DNA of 64,000 nt from Methylocaldum marinum (lineage in GTDB: Bacteria > Pseudomonadota > Gammaproteobacteria > Methylococcales > Methylococcaceae). Position numbers and translations under genes: made by a program. Location: positions 1,142,981-1,206,980 of the forward strand of contig NZ_AP017928.1 of NCBI RefSeq assembly GCF_003584645.1, read 5' to 3'. Below the pieces are notes generated by a model. The model saw nothing but the letters and a program-made list of their open reading frames with translations. It ran no database searches and had not been told where the DNA came from. This document shows, piece after piece, positions 43,977 through 52,900 of this stretch (positions are counted from its first letter, which is position 1; each line of letters starts with the position of its first letter).

Positions 43977-44633
43977 ATGGAAATCACTCTGGATGGGCCC
44001 AACCAACCGCCGCTTTCCTGCGGAAAACCCAAGTACCTCGTGGTCCTGCTACATGCCTCGGGATCAACCGGCGATGAGGTCATCGAGCTGGCTCTCGATT
44101 GGGCTCCAACCTTGAACAAAGGGGAATTCTTAGCACCCAACGCACCCTGGTTCAGCGAAGAGGGCGGCTCCGGGCGCCAATGGAGATCCCCGGCAGGACA
44201 GAACGTCCGTGACGATGACGAAATCGGCGAGTGCATTCAACAATTTCTCGACGCAGTCCTTGCCAAACGGCGACTGGACGACAGCCAGCTCGCATTGGTC
44301 GGATTTGCCCAAGGCGCGACTGTCGCCCTCCGCGCCGGCCTACTGCGAACCCGGCCGCTCGGCGCGGTCGTCGCCATCGCCGGCGGCCTGGAGATGAACC
44401 CCTCGGAACATTTAAACATTCGATCCACGTCGCCCGTGCTGTTGGTCGAGGCGGATATCGAAGCCGGTGCCGGTACTGTGAGTTTGGACAAAGCCGAGCA
44501 ACAACTCGACAGCTGGGGCATTCCGGTACAAAGAGTGGCCAGACCCGGAAATTATCATGGCCTCGACGATGAAGGGGTGAGCAGTGTTGCCGATTACCTT
44601 CATCAAGCCTTGGTCAGACCTAGTGTTGCGTAA
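43977..44633 (+). CDS. phospholipase/carboxylesterase-fold protein lacking the catalytic serine
   Basis: About 218 residues with the alpha/beta-hydrolase fold of the PF02230 family. ATG 43977 has GGAGA about 10 bases upstream. The family landmarks are YLVVLLHASGSTGDEVIELA, then FLAPNAPWF, the nucleophile elbow and the histidine in YHGLDDEGV. The elbow reads LVGFAQGATVAL, where active enzymes have GFSQG: the serine is alanine. The usual aspartate segment (VLLVEADIEAGAG) is also altered. It is thus probably not a working esterase and may bind a ligand or partner, unless a sequencing error is involved. Confidence 0.8.
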   Translation: MEITLDGPNQPPLSCGKPKYLVVLLHASGSTGDEVIELALDWAPTLNKGEFLAPNAPWFSEEGGSGRQWRSPAGQNVRDDDEIGECIQQFLDAVLAKRRLDDSQLALVGFAQGATVALRAGLLRTRPLGAVVAIAGGLEMNPSEHLNIRSTSPVLLVEADIEAGAGTVSLDKAEQQLDSWGIPVQRVARPGNYHGLDDEGVSSVADYLHQALVRPSVA

Positions 44634-44734
44634 ATGCAAGGCTTGCGACCTTCTCCAACAACGTCGGCGGTCGTTGGCCGCCAGTGCCCCGGCGCACTGA
44701 CATATCCGTTAAACCAAGACCCTGGAGATCCAGA

Positions 44735-45157
44735 ATGTCAATGACCAGATCCGCAATCCTCAGCCGCTCGGATGTACCCTCGCACAGCGGGCTTAAGGAG
44801 GCCATTAAGGGACTCAAGTTCCAGTTGGCCGTCGATGAATCCTACGTCCCCATGGAAAGCTCGGGTTACCTGCCGTGCACCATCAATGGCGAAGACAGCG
44901 GAATCAATATTCGTTTCGAGTCCGCGGCGGCTTATCTCGCAAAATTTCCCGGCGCGCAGGCGCAAGCCGGTGAGCGCGAGACCCTTATTACCCTGCGCTC
45001 GGAAGGAGATCCCAGGGAAGACGTATGCGTACTCATGATCGCCGCCATCCTGGCACAAAACTTTGGCGCGATCGTCCATGACCCCAAAAAGGACGTCATG
45101 TACTCCGCGGAGAAACTCATTAGTGAGGCCCGTAGCCAGTTCGCCGAGCTGGATTAG
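44735..45157 (+). CDS. hypothetical protein
   Basis: A 140-residue protein of unrecognised family. ATG 44735 has GGAG 7 bases upstream; the frame is open to 44684 without a better start. The sequence is of normal soluble type (GLKEAIKGLKFQLAVDESYV; VCVLMIAAILAQNFGAIVHD; SAEKLISEARSQFAELD) with no signal peptide or membrane segment. Just after it, a GCTGTCGCCGACAGC palindrome (45183-45197) could be part of a terminator between this gene and the convergent ABC transporter gene. Confidence 0.6.
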   Translation: MSMTRSAILSRSDVPSHSGLKEAIKGLKFQLAVDESYVPMESSGYLPCTINGEDSGINIRFESAAAYLAKFPGAQAQAGERETLITLRSEGDPREDVCVLMIAAILAQNFGAIVHDPKKDVMYSAEKLISEARSQFAELD

Positions 45158-45252
45158 TGCGGGTGGCTTGCAAGAAATTGCTAGCTGTCGCCGACAGCCT
45201 TTGCCCGGCCATCGTCAATGGGCAAGGTCAATACGCGCGTCTTGGGTTCCGC

Positions 45253-46461
45253 TCATTCGTGCCGAAGCGCATTGATGGGATCCAGACGTGCAGCCTTACG
45301 GGCCGGAAAATACCCGAATATGATCCCGACGCCACCGGAGAACAGAAACGAGATTAGCACCACGCTTAGACTCGGAATAAACAGAACCCCGAGAAGATGG
45401 GCCACGAGAGCCGATCCCGCGAGTCCGAGGACGATTCCCACAAGTCCCCCGAGTGATGCGAGCATGATCGCTTCCACGAGAAACTGCATGAGAACCTCTT
45501 TTTCGCGGGCGCCGATCGCCAGGCGGATACCGATTTCCCGGGTTCGTTCGGTCACCGAGACCAGCATGATGTTCATGATTCCGATGCCGCCTACCACCAG
45601 GCTCACCGTGGCAATGGCCCCCAGCAAGGTGGTGAGAATCTGGGTCGTGTTCGCCACTTTACCGGAGATCTCCGCGAGATCGCCTATTTCGAAATCGTTT
45701 TCGGCATCTTGTTTCAGATGCCGACGTTCACGTATCAGCAATTCGATATTCCGCTTGACCTTCGCAGCAACCTCGCCGCTGTCTGCCGCGACGTAAATCG
45801 CACTGACGTCCTGGTTTCCGGCGATGCGTCTTTGAAAGGCGCGCAGCGGCATGACCACCAAATCGTCCTGATCCATGCCGGTAATCGTCTGCCCTTTTGA
45901 CTTCAGTACCCCGATCACTTCGCAGGACAGTTTCCGAAGCCGGATTGAGGCACCGAGAGCATTCTGCTGGCCGAACAGGGCATCACGGACGGCGGTTCCC
46001 AGAACGCAAACCGGTTTCCCCGCCAATATCTCGGCCTCATTGAAGAAACGCCCCTGGCCTATCGACCAGTTCTTGACTTCAAAAAACGCATTATCCGTGC
46101 CGGTAACCGTGGTTGAGCGGTTCTTATTTCCGTAGATCACCGGCATGGATTTTGTCGCGGATGCCGCTACGGCCGTCACATCGCGGATTTCCTGCTCGAT
46201 CGCCCGCGCATCATTGAGATGAAACGATGCAGCAGTAGACATTACCCCAAGGGCACTTTGAGCGGCTCCCGGGGTGATGATCAAAAGATTTTCGCCGAGG
46301 CTGGCGATATCGGAGGTGATTCGCGCCGTGACGCCCGCCCCTAGGGTGACCATCAAAATGACTGCGGCGACGCCGATGACTACCCCCAAAATAGTGAGCG
46401 ACGAGCGCATGACATTGCGGCGGATCTCCCGCAATGCCAGCAGCACCGTATTCCATACCAT
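45253..46461 (-). CDS. MacB-type ABC transporter permease
   Basis: A 402-residue permease. An N-terminal membrane helix (RSSLTILGVVIGVAAVILMV) is followed by a periplasmic MacB core domain and three C-terminal helices (FtsX domain; IATVSLVVGGIGIMNIMLVS; MLASLGGLVGIVLGLAGSAL; VVLISFLFSGGVGIIFGYFP). The family conserves the VTERTREIGIRLAIGAREKE block seen here. The ATPase is a separate protein, so this is a split MacB. Its start overlaps the ATPase stop by one base. It probably works with the adaptor gene two genes upstream. Confidence 0.94.
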   Translation of the reverse strand: MVWNTVLLALREIRRNVMRSSLTILGVVIGVAAVILMVTLGAGVTARITSDIASLGENLLIITPGAAQSALGVMSTAASFHLNDARAIEQEIRDVTAVAASATKSMPVIYGNKNRSTTVTGTDNAFFEVKNWSIGQGRFFNEAEILAGKPVCVLGTAVRDALFGQQNALGASIRLRKLSCEVIGVLKSKGQTITGMDQDDLVVMPLRAFQRRIAGNQDVSAIYVAADSGEVAAKVKRNIELLIRERRHLKQDAENDFEIGDLAEISGKVANTTQILTTLLGAIATVSLVVGGIGIMNIMLVSVTERTREIGIRLAIGAREKEVLMQFLVEAIMLASLGGLVGIVLGLAGSALVAHLLGVLFIPSLSVVLISFLFSGGVGIIFGYFPARKAARLDPINALRHE

Positions 46462-47165
46462 CAGGCAAAGGCCTTCTGCGGCTCATCGATCGCGATGGCC
46501 CCGTCGAGGAAGTGCACACACCTTTGAGTGTAGGCCGCCACATCCGGTTCGTGAGTCACCATGACAATCGTGAGTCCGTGGTCGCGATTCAATCGGGTCA
46601 AAATTTCCATGATTTCTCGGGTACGTTTGGTATCCAAACTACCGGTGGGTTCGTCCGCCAGGAGCACCGCCGGATTGGTCACGATCGCACGGGCAATGGC
46701 AACGCGCTGCTGTTGGCCGCCGGAAAGCTCCACGGGAGTATGTTTCTCCCGCCCTTTGAGGCCCATGGCCGCAAGCACGTCGAGCGCTCGCGCCCGTCTC
46801 TCGGCTACCGGAACACCGCGATAAATCAGCGGCAGCTCCACGTTTTCCAGAGCAGACATTCGGCTGAGAAGGTTAAACTGTTGGAACACAAAGCCAAGGT
46901 AGTGACGGCGTAACAAGGCCCGTTGATCCCGGCTTAGCTTGCCGACCTCGACGCCCCGAAAGAGAAACCTGCCCGAACTGGGCACATCCAAGCAACCGAG
47001 GATGTTCATGAAAGTCGACTTTCCCGAGCCGCTGGGCCCCATCACCGCCACGAACTCGCCATTGCCAATCTGCAAGTCGATGCCGGTCAATGCCAGCACT
47101 TGGGTCTGCCCTGCGCCATAGACTTTAGTCACCCCGCAGAGCTCAATAAGCCATTCATTAGTCAT
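46461..47165 (-). CDS. MacB/LolD-type ABC transporter ATPase
   Basis: A 234-residue ATPase. Walker A is [15 protein letters not shown]; the Q-loop follows in [12 protein letters not shown]; the signature is [15 protein letters not shown] and Walker B is [12 protein letters not shown], with the H-loop in [10 protein letters not shown]. It powers the neighbouring MacB-type permease. It is 3 bases after the adaptor gene, making a three-gene operon. Confidence 0.96.
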   Translation of the reverse strand: MTNEWLIELCGVTKVYGAGQTQVLALTGIDLQIGNGEFVAVMGPSGSGKSTFMNILGCLDVPSSGRFLFRGVEVGKLSRDQRALLRRHYLGFVFQQFNLLSRMSALENVELPLIYRGVPVAERRARALDVLAAMGLKGREKHTPVELSGGQQQRVAIARAIVTNPAVLLADEPTGSLDTKRTREIMEILTRLNRDHGLTIVMVTHEPDVAAYTQRCVHFLDGAIAIDEPQKAFA

Positions 47166-47168
47166 TTC

Positions 47169-48491
47169 TCAGTTGTCCTGCCGGGACAAACGCGTAGCCT
47201 GATTTCCCCCGCCGTTCGCATCGATTTCGTTGACCAGGAGCGACATTCCGGGGTTAAGCTCCCCGGCGATAATTTCCGTGACATGGCCGTCGGATTGCCC
47301 GACGCTCACCGGGATGGCAACCGGTTTTCCGTCACGGAGTGTCCAGACCACCTGGCTACGATCCGGCGACGCGGCCGCACCCTGGAAAGCCGCTTCACCG
47401 CTCCTGGATTTCGAAAAACGGAGTGCGCCGTTAGGTACCACGATGGCCTCCGCAACCCTGTGTGCCGTGATATTGGCCGTAGCGGTCATGCCGGGGCGCA
47501 ACAACAGTTCCGAATTGTCGACGCTCAACAAAGTCTCATAAGTCACGATCCCGTCAACGGTCTGAGGATCATTTCGAATCGAGACGATTTTCGCCGGGAA
47601 TTTGCGACTGGGATAGGCATCGACGGTAAAGCTTGCATCTTGTCCTTCCTTGATCTGTCCCATATTGGCTTCATCGACATTGGCATGGAGCACCATGCGA
47701 GTGAGATCTTCGGCCAAAGTGAACAGTACGGGGGTCTGAAAGGAAGCGGCCACGGTCTGCCCCGGCTCAACCTTCCGGGCAAGAACGATACCGTCGATCG
47801 GGGAGCGGATCGCCGCTTTGGCAAGGTTCGTCCGATTCGCATCCAGATTCGCCTGGGCAAGGGTGACTCGGGCCTTGGCGCTGGCCTCTTCGGCACGGGC
47901 ACGATCATAGGCTGCCCGCGCTACGTCGACGTCCTGCAGGGGCACGAGTCTCTTCGCGATGAGCTGTTGCACTCGCTGGAATTTGAGACTTGCTTCGACC
48001 AGCGTGGCCCTTGCCACGCGCAATCTGGCCTGCTCGGATTCGAGCGAAGATTTGGATTCCAGGACCTTGGCCTCGAGCTCGTCGGTGTTCAGCGTGGCCA
48101 GGATCTGCCCCTGCCTGACCCTGTCGTTGTAGTCCACCTTGACCGAATCGATCGTGCCGGACAACTCGCTTCCCACGTCCACCTGGTTGATCGGCTTCAG
48201 GGTACCGGTTGCGATAATGTCGACGCTGAAACTCTCGCGGCGGACTTTGACGGTCTGAAACTCCGATGAATCCGGACTACGGGACTGCCCGTTCATCACC
48301 ACCCCCGCGGTTCCCGTCAAAACCCCGAGGACCCCGATAACGATCCACCACTTCAGATGCTTCCGCTTGCGGCTCGCGCCATCCAAACTCAAGGTTCGAG
48401 CGATATCCGTATCCGGTTCTTGCTGAGGCTGCTCCATTAGGCGCACTTTAGACGGCATCAGCTTACACAAGAATCGCAACCATGTTCCCAT
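47169..48491 (-). CDS. MacA-type periplasmic adaptor (HlyD family)
   Basis: A 440-residue adaptor that links an inner-membrane pump to an outer-membrane channel. It has one N-terminal membrane helix (KWWIVIGVLGVLTGTAGVVM), a lipoyl half-motif (GTLKPINQVDVGSELSGTID), a long coiled-coil hairpin (ESKSSLESEQARLRVARATL), the second lipoyl half (AAIRSPIDGIVLARKVEPGQ) and beta-barrel parts. Start 48491 or MEQPQQ (48437). Macrolide and peptide export by MacAB is known; here the pump lies beside a polyketide cluster, so the cluster product is a possible substrate. Confidence 0.93.
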   Translation of the reverse strand: MGTWLRFLCKLMPSKVRLMEQPQQEPDTDIARTLSLDGASRKRKHLKWWIVIGVLGVLTGTAGVVMNGQSRSPDSSEFQTVKVRRESFSVDIIATGTLKPINQVDVGSELSGTIDSVKVDYNDRVRQGQILATLNTDELEAKVLESKSSLESEQARLRVARATLVEASLKFQRVQQLIAKRLVPLQDVDVARAAYDRARAEEASAKARVTLAQANLDANRTNLAKAAIRSPIDGIVLARKVEPGQTVAASFQTPVLFTLAEDLTRMVLHANVDEANMGQIKEGQDASFTVDAYPSRKFPAKIVSIRNDPQTVDGIVTYETLLSVDNSELLLRPGMTATANITAHRVAEAIVVPNGALRFSKSRSGEAAFQGAAASPDRSQVVWTLRDGKPVAIPVSVGQSDGHVTEIIAGELNPGMSLLVNEIDANGGGNQATRLSRQDN

Positions 48492-48627
48492 TAAACATTC
48501 CTAATTCCCGATCTCCGTCTTTACCGCTTTCCCACCAAAGCCAAACCTTCCGGTAAACACTTAACCAAAAACCCAAACATCGAGACTCGGGAGCCGCCAA
48601 TGCCTTTCGTCAATTTACTTAAAGCGG

Positions 48628-48861
48628 TTAATCGCGAATTGCGCTCTTCTCCGCTTCCTCCATTCTCTTCCTCAGACTCAAAGGCCTCATATCGGTCCAT
48701 ACTTCCTTAATATAGGCTAGGCAATCCGATTTCGTACCAGCCTTGCCGGCATCTCTCCAACCGAGAGCGTTCTCTCTGTCCGCAGGCCAGATAGAATACT
48801 GTTCTTCGTGATTAACTACGACCTTGTACACCGTAGTATCTTCTCTTTCATCATAAGCCAT
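48628..48861 (-). CDS. MbtH-like protein
   Basis: A 77-residue MbtH-type protein, a small partner that binds and activates adenylation domains of nonribosomal peptide synthetases. ATG 48861 ([20 protein letters not shown]) is chosen over the longer start at 48888. Conserved features are the [11 protein letters not shown] segment, GWRDAG and the end [13 protein letters not shown], with three tryptophans in the family's pattern. No adenylation domain for amino acids is in the window, so its presence predicts an NRPS module further along the cluster, outside the window, or elsewhere. It stands downstream of the large synthase and two small genes, all on the minus strand. Confidence 0.9.
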   Translation of the reverse strand: MAYDEREDTTVYKVVVNHEEQYSIWPADRENALGWRDAGKAGTKSDCLAYIKEVWTDMRPLSLRKRMEEAEKSAIRD

Positions 48862-48934
48862 ATCCTGAACCTCATGCCTGTAAATCAAATAAATCCAATG
48901 GACTCCAAGTGTTCAATTTCCCCCGTGAGTGCTT

Positions 48935-49264
48935 CTACACTTCAGTTGCGTTTTCGCTACCAGCCTCTTCTTCCGTCGCGTAATCGGGTATTTCAAACTT
49001 CAACTCTTGTCTACAAAAATCTTGCCATTCCGCAGTAACGGCATCAAAGATGATGTTCTCATCCTTAAAAACGCCGTCTGTCACCACATAATTTTCCTGC
49101 AGGAATAAATGGTCGCTGTCGGTTAACTGCCGCTCGAGTTCAACCTCTTTTCCATCCACGATTTTCTTGTCCTTTCTGATATTCTCGATCTTCTCGGTCC
49201 ATCCTGCGTATTCACGGAATTTTGCAATGGGATATGCCTTACAGTATCTCCCCATTATAGCCAT
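48935..49264 (-). CDS. small cluster protein of unknown function (109 aa)
   Basis: ATG 49264 (MAIMGRYCKAYPIAKFREYA) has GGAGA 7 bases upstream; the longer frame to 49318 has no such site. The protein is acidic toward its end (YATEEEAGSENATEV). Its middle holds a charged stretch (KIENIRKDKKIVDGKEVELE). No family known to me. The gene lies 50 bases after the next small gene and 73 bases before mbtH, on one strand, so the three are probably co-transcribed with, or beside, the synthase. Base composition is lower in GC than the synthase. Confidence 0.6.
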   Translation of the reverse strand: MAIMGRYCKAYPIAKFREYAGWTEKIENIRKDKKIVDGKEVELERQLTDSDHLFLQENYVVTDGVFKDENIIFDAVTAEWQDFCRQELKFEIPDYATEEEAGSENATEV

Positions 49265-49314
49265 GCCACATTCTCCTATCATTCTTCTGCCGTGTAACTC
49301 TAAACAACCGCAAA

Positions 49315-49641
49315 TCAACTTTCTAGTGGAATCAGGTGTCCTTTTCCATCAAGCGTCTTAAGATCCAAATCAGCAATACATTGAACCTTTACGTAATTCA
49401 GCGTCAAATTGCCGACCAATCGGCAGTTTCCGGATTCCAAGTCAAAGTTGGCTTTACTTAGATCAGACCCATCTCTATCGAGCTTGAATCCGAGGTCAGT
49501 ACCTCCTTTCGTATCGGTGAACTTAATATTAACGTAGCCTCGATCGATGCATTCCTTCAATGCCTTAACGGTTTTTTCCGGACGCAAACTCGCTTCGACA
49601 CGATGATCTCCAGTGGATAGACGTGCTACTAATTCGTCCAC
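49315..49641 (-). CDS. small cluster protein of unknown function (108 aa)
   Basis: A 108-residue protein starting MDELVARLSTGDHRVEASLR with a good GGAGA site before ATG 49641. The sequence looks like a compact alpha/beta domain (KTVKALKECIDRGYVNIKFT, DTKGGTDLGFKLDRDGSDLS, NLTLNYVKVQCIADLDLKTL). I do not recognise a family. It is the first of three small genes (with the 109-residue protein and MbtH) downstream of the synthase. The set may have a joint function in the pathway; that is inference. Confidence 0.6.
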   Translation of the reverse strand: MDELVARLSTGDHRVEASLRPEKTVKALKECIDRGYVNIKFTDTKGGTDLGFKLDRDGSDLSKANFDLESGNCRLVGNLTLNYVKVQCIADLDLKTLDGKGHLIPLES

Positions 49642-49932
49642 TAAAATCTCTCCTTTCTATTTACTGATCTGTTAATGGCAATCTCCCTAACTTATCGTTT
49701 ACCGTCCATCCCTTGGCGATAATCTGACGCAGTCCGTCTGACAGCATATCGGCTGTCTTGGCCGAGCAGAAAGCAACAATTCTCAAGGCCATACTGAATA
49801 CTCATGCTCCGAACTTTCCCGGAAAAATTAGGCAACTGATTTAAAACTCGGGATATCAGGATCTCGAGTCCGGACAAAAACCCGGAAAAGCACTGGACTT
49901 AATTTTCCCGGTTGCCGATCGAATGCCCGGTC
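49642..49932. other. intergenic between synthase and small genes
   Basis: 290 bases. A 61-codon minus-strand frame (49692-49877) has no family likeness and is not called. No clear terminator is seen, so read-through from the synthase into the three small genes is possible; a promoter for them could also lie here. Confidence 0.4.
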
Positions 49933-52900
49933 TCATAGCGTTTTCCACTGTTCAGTCAATGCAAGTTCTTCGGCCAACAGTGCCGCAGTTTCTGCCTGCG
50001 AAAGCCCTTCCAGCTCATCGTCCGGCGTTTGGACGTCCACGCCGGGTGTTACCGGAACTTCGTCAAATTCGATATCAAGCACGTGTGTGACCAAATGACC
50101 GACGACCGCGTCCACGGTCGGATAGTCAAAAGCCAAAGTCGGCGGAAGCTTGCAACCCAGCGAGGTCTGCAGGCGGTTGCGCAACTCGACCGAGGTCAGC
50201 GAATCCATCCCCAAATCCGCAAAGCCCCGCGCGGGCTGTATCTCTGCCTTGTCTACGTGCCCCAGGGTCTGAGCGACCTGGGCTTGCACGTGGCTGGTCA
50301 ACAGGGCATGGCGCTCGGACACGGGTGCCGCCATAAGCTCATCCAGAAAGCTCATCGACCGCGGCTCTTCGACAGCCGTAGAGGAAAAGCGAAATTCGCT
50401 CAACAAGGCTCGATCCGCGCCGAACTGCGGCCAGCTTATGGGCGCAACGGCCACTTGCACCGGCGACTGTTTCAACAGCTGTTCAAGAATGTCCAGGCCC
50501 TGCTCGGGAGCAATGAGTCCCATGCCGTTGAGCTTCAGCTGGTCGAGTCGCCTTGCTGCGACTCCGACTTCCGCCCAGGGGCCCCAGTTGATGCTGAGCC
50601 CCGGCAGGCCAAGAGCGCGGCGATAATGGGCCAGCGCATCAAGAAAAGCATTGCCTGCGGCATAGTTGCTCTGCCCTTTCGAGCCCAACAGCGAAGCTAC
50701 CGAAGAGAAAAGCACGAAGAAATCCAAAGGGCTGTCCTGGGTCAGTGTGTGCAGATTCCAGGCTCCGAGTATTTTCGGTCCCAGCACACGCTCATAACGC
50801 TCCCAGTTCTGGCTGGCTAATCCCCCATCGTCGAGAACCGCGGCCGCATGGATGACTCCGCGCAGCGGATTTCGTGAATCAAGTCTCGCCAGTACGCCTC
50901 CGAGCTGCTCGCGGTCGACGACATCGGCCGAGGCGGCAATAATCTTGGCTCCCTTTTCTTCCAGCGCCTGGATTCGTGCCCGGGCAGTCTCGTTCGGCGG
51001 CTGCCGCCCCACGAGTACGAGATGTCTCGCCCCACGCTCCACCAGCCATTGAGCGACCTTTAGCCCAAGACCACCGAACCCGCCGGTAATCAGGTAGCTT
51101 CCGTCGGCGCGCAGTAACTCGGCATCTGCCTGACCGGATCGACCGGGTGCCACCATCACGATCTTCCCCACGTGCCTGGCCTGCTGCATAAAACGGAACG
51201 CTTCCGTTGCCTGCGTCAGAGGAAAGACCCGGCGAGGCAAAGGCTTGACCAGTCCGTTCGCGAAATGATCCAGGATCTCTTGGAGCACGGCTCCGACGGT
51301 GGCCGGTTCGCGCTGCATGCAATCCAACAGATCCAGCACGGTGTAGCTGACATCGGGCCGTACGGCTGCCATCTGCTCTGCGGTCCATATATCCCGTTTG
51401 GCAATTTCCACGAAGCGTCCTCCTTGTCGCAACGCTGCCAAACTATTCCGGATATAGCCTTCCCCCGTGAGCGAGTTGAGCACGACATCCACCCCGGCCC
51501 CTCCGGTATCCTTCAGGATCGCCTCGCCGAACTCCGGATTGCGTGAGCTGTAAAGTCGGCTTACGCCCATCGCGCGCAGCGGTTCCCATTTGCTGGGGCT
51601 GGCCGTAGCGTAGACCTCTGCGCCGGCCTGCAATGCAATCTGAACCGCGGCCATTCCGGTACCCCCCGCCGCGGCATGGACGAGTACTCGCTCCCCTGCC
51701 CGGACCGAGGCAATGCGGCGCAAAGCATACCAGGCCGTCAGAAACGCGATCGGAATCGAGGCGGCCTCCACGGCGTCGAGCGAAACGGGGTATACCGCTG
51801 CCAATTCGGCCGGTGTCGTCACATAGGTGCCGAAACAGCCTTTCGCGAGGGCCACCACCCGATCGCCGACTTTCAGCCGTCCGACACCTGCGCCGACGGC
51901 AACCACTTCGCCGGCACACTCGCCTCCGAGTCCATCATGCCGCTCGAAAGGCAACAGTCCCAGGGCGTCCAGGATATCAATGAAATTCAGGCCCATGGCC
52001 TGGACCTGGATCTCCACTTCGCCGGCTTCCGGACGCCGCCGCTCCATGGGCCTCAACGCGAACCCCTCCGACGTGCCGCGTTCATGAATCTCGAGTCGTA
52101 ACGGCTGCTCACCTGAAGGCATGAGCTTACGTACCAGCCGTGCCACGTGGCGCACCCCTCCGCGCCAGGCGATCTGATCCTCCTGGCGATTGGATCCCAT
52201 TAACTCTCCCAGTAACGCGTCCACGCTATTTTTCAACTCGGCGTGGGGATCCAGATCGACCCGCACACAGCCGAGTTCGGGGTGTTCCAGAGCGATGACC
52301 TGGCCGAATCCCCATAGCGGTGACTGATTCAAGCCAAGCATCGGCGGACAGGTTAGCGGGGAAGTCGGCTCGGGACAGCCCACTGCACCGCGGGTCACCA
52401 GCCATAAAGGCGGCGGCTCGACCTGTGCCGTCAGGGCCTTTACCAGATGCAGGGTACTGGCACAGCCGGCCGGATCGGAGGCTTCCAGAGAGGGCGTGCT
52501 CGCGGCGTCCAGCGGCCAACATTGGACCACCCCGGAAATCCGGGGCACAGCCTCAAGTAGGGCCCGATAATCGGCCGGGCTGCCCGGATTCAGCCGGAAC
52601 GTCCTTTCATCAAGGCGTTCGTATCCGGTACCCGGAAGAACCCGGAGGGGGATCTCTCCACGAGCGGCAAGCTCTTCTGCCAACAGTTCGCCCACCCCTT
52701 GGCTATCGGTCAGGACCAGCCACGTCTTCGACCAAGCCTCTGCCTCCGGGACGGCTTGGGCCAGAATCAGCGATTGCCGCGCTCCGGGCGGTGTGATCGT
52801 CAGCGGTTCGGCGAAACCGATCTCCCGCAACAGGGCCTGCCAACTCTCGGCAGGCAAAAAGGGGCAATTCGGGCGCAGTTCCGTGTCGGTCAACCGCCAC

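Noticed and set aside
49692..49877. 61-codon minus-strand ORF between PKS1 and the small genes
   Set aside because: No family likeness or convincing start; length is easily met by chance.
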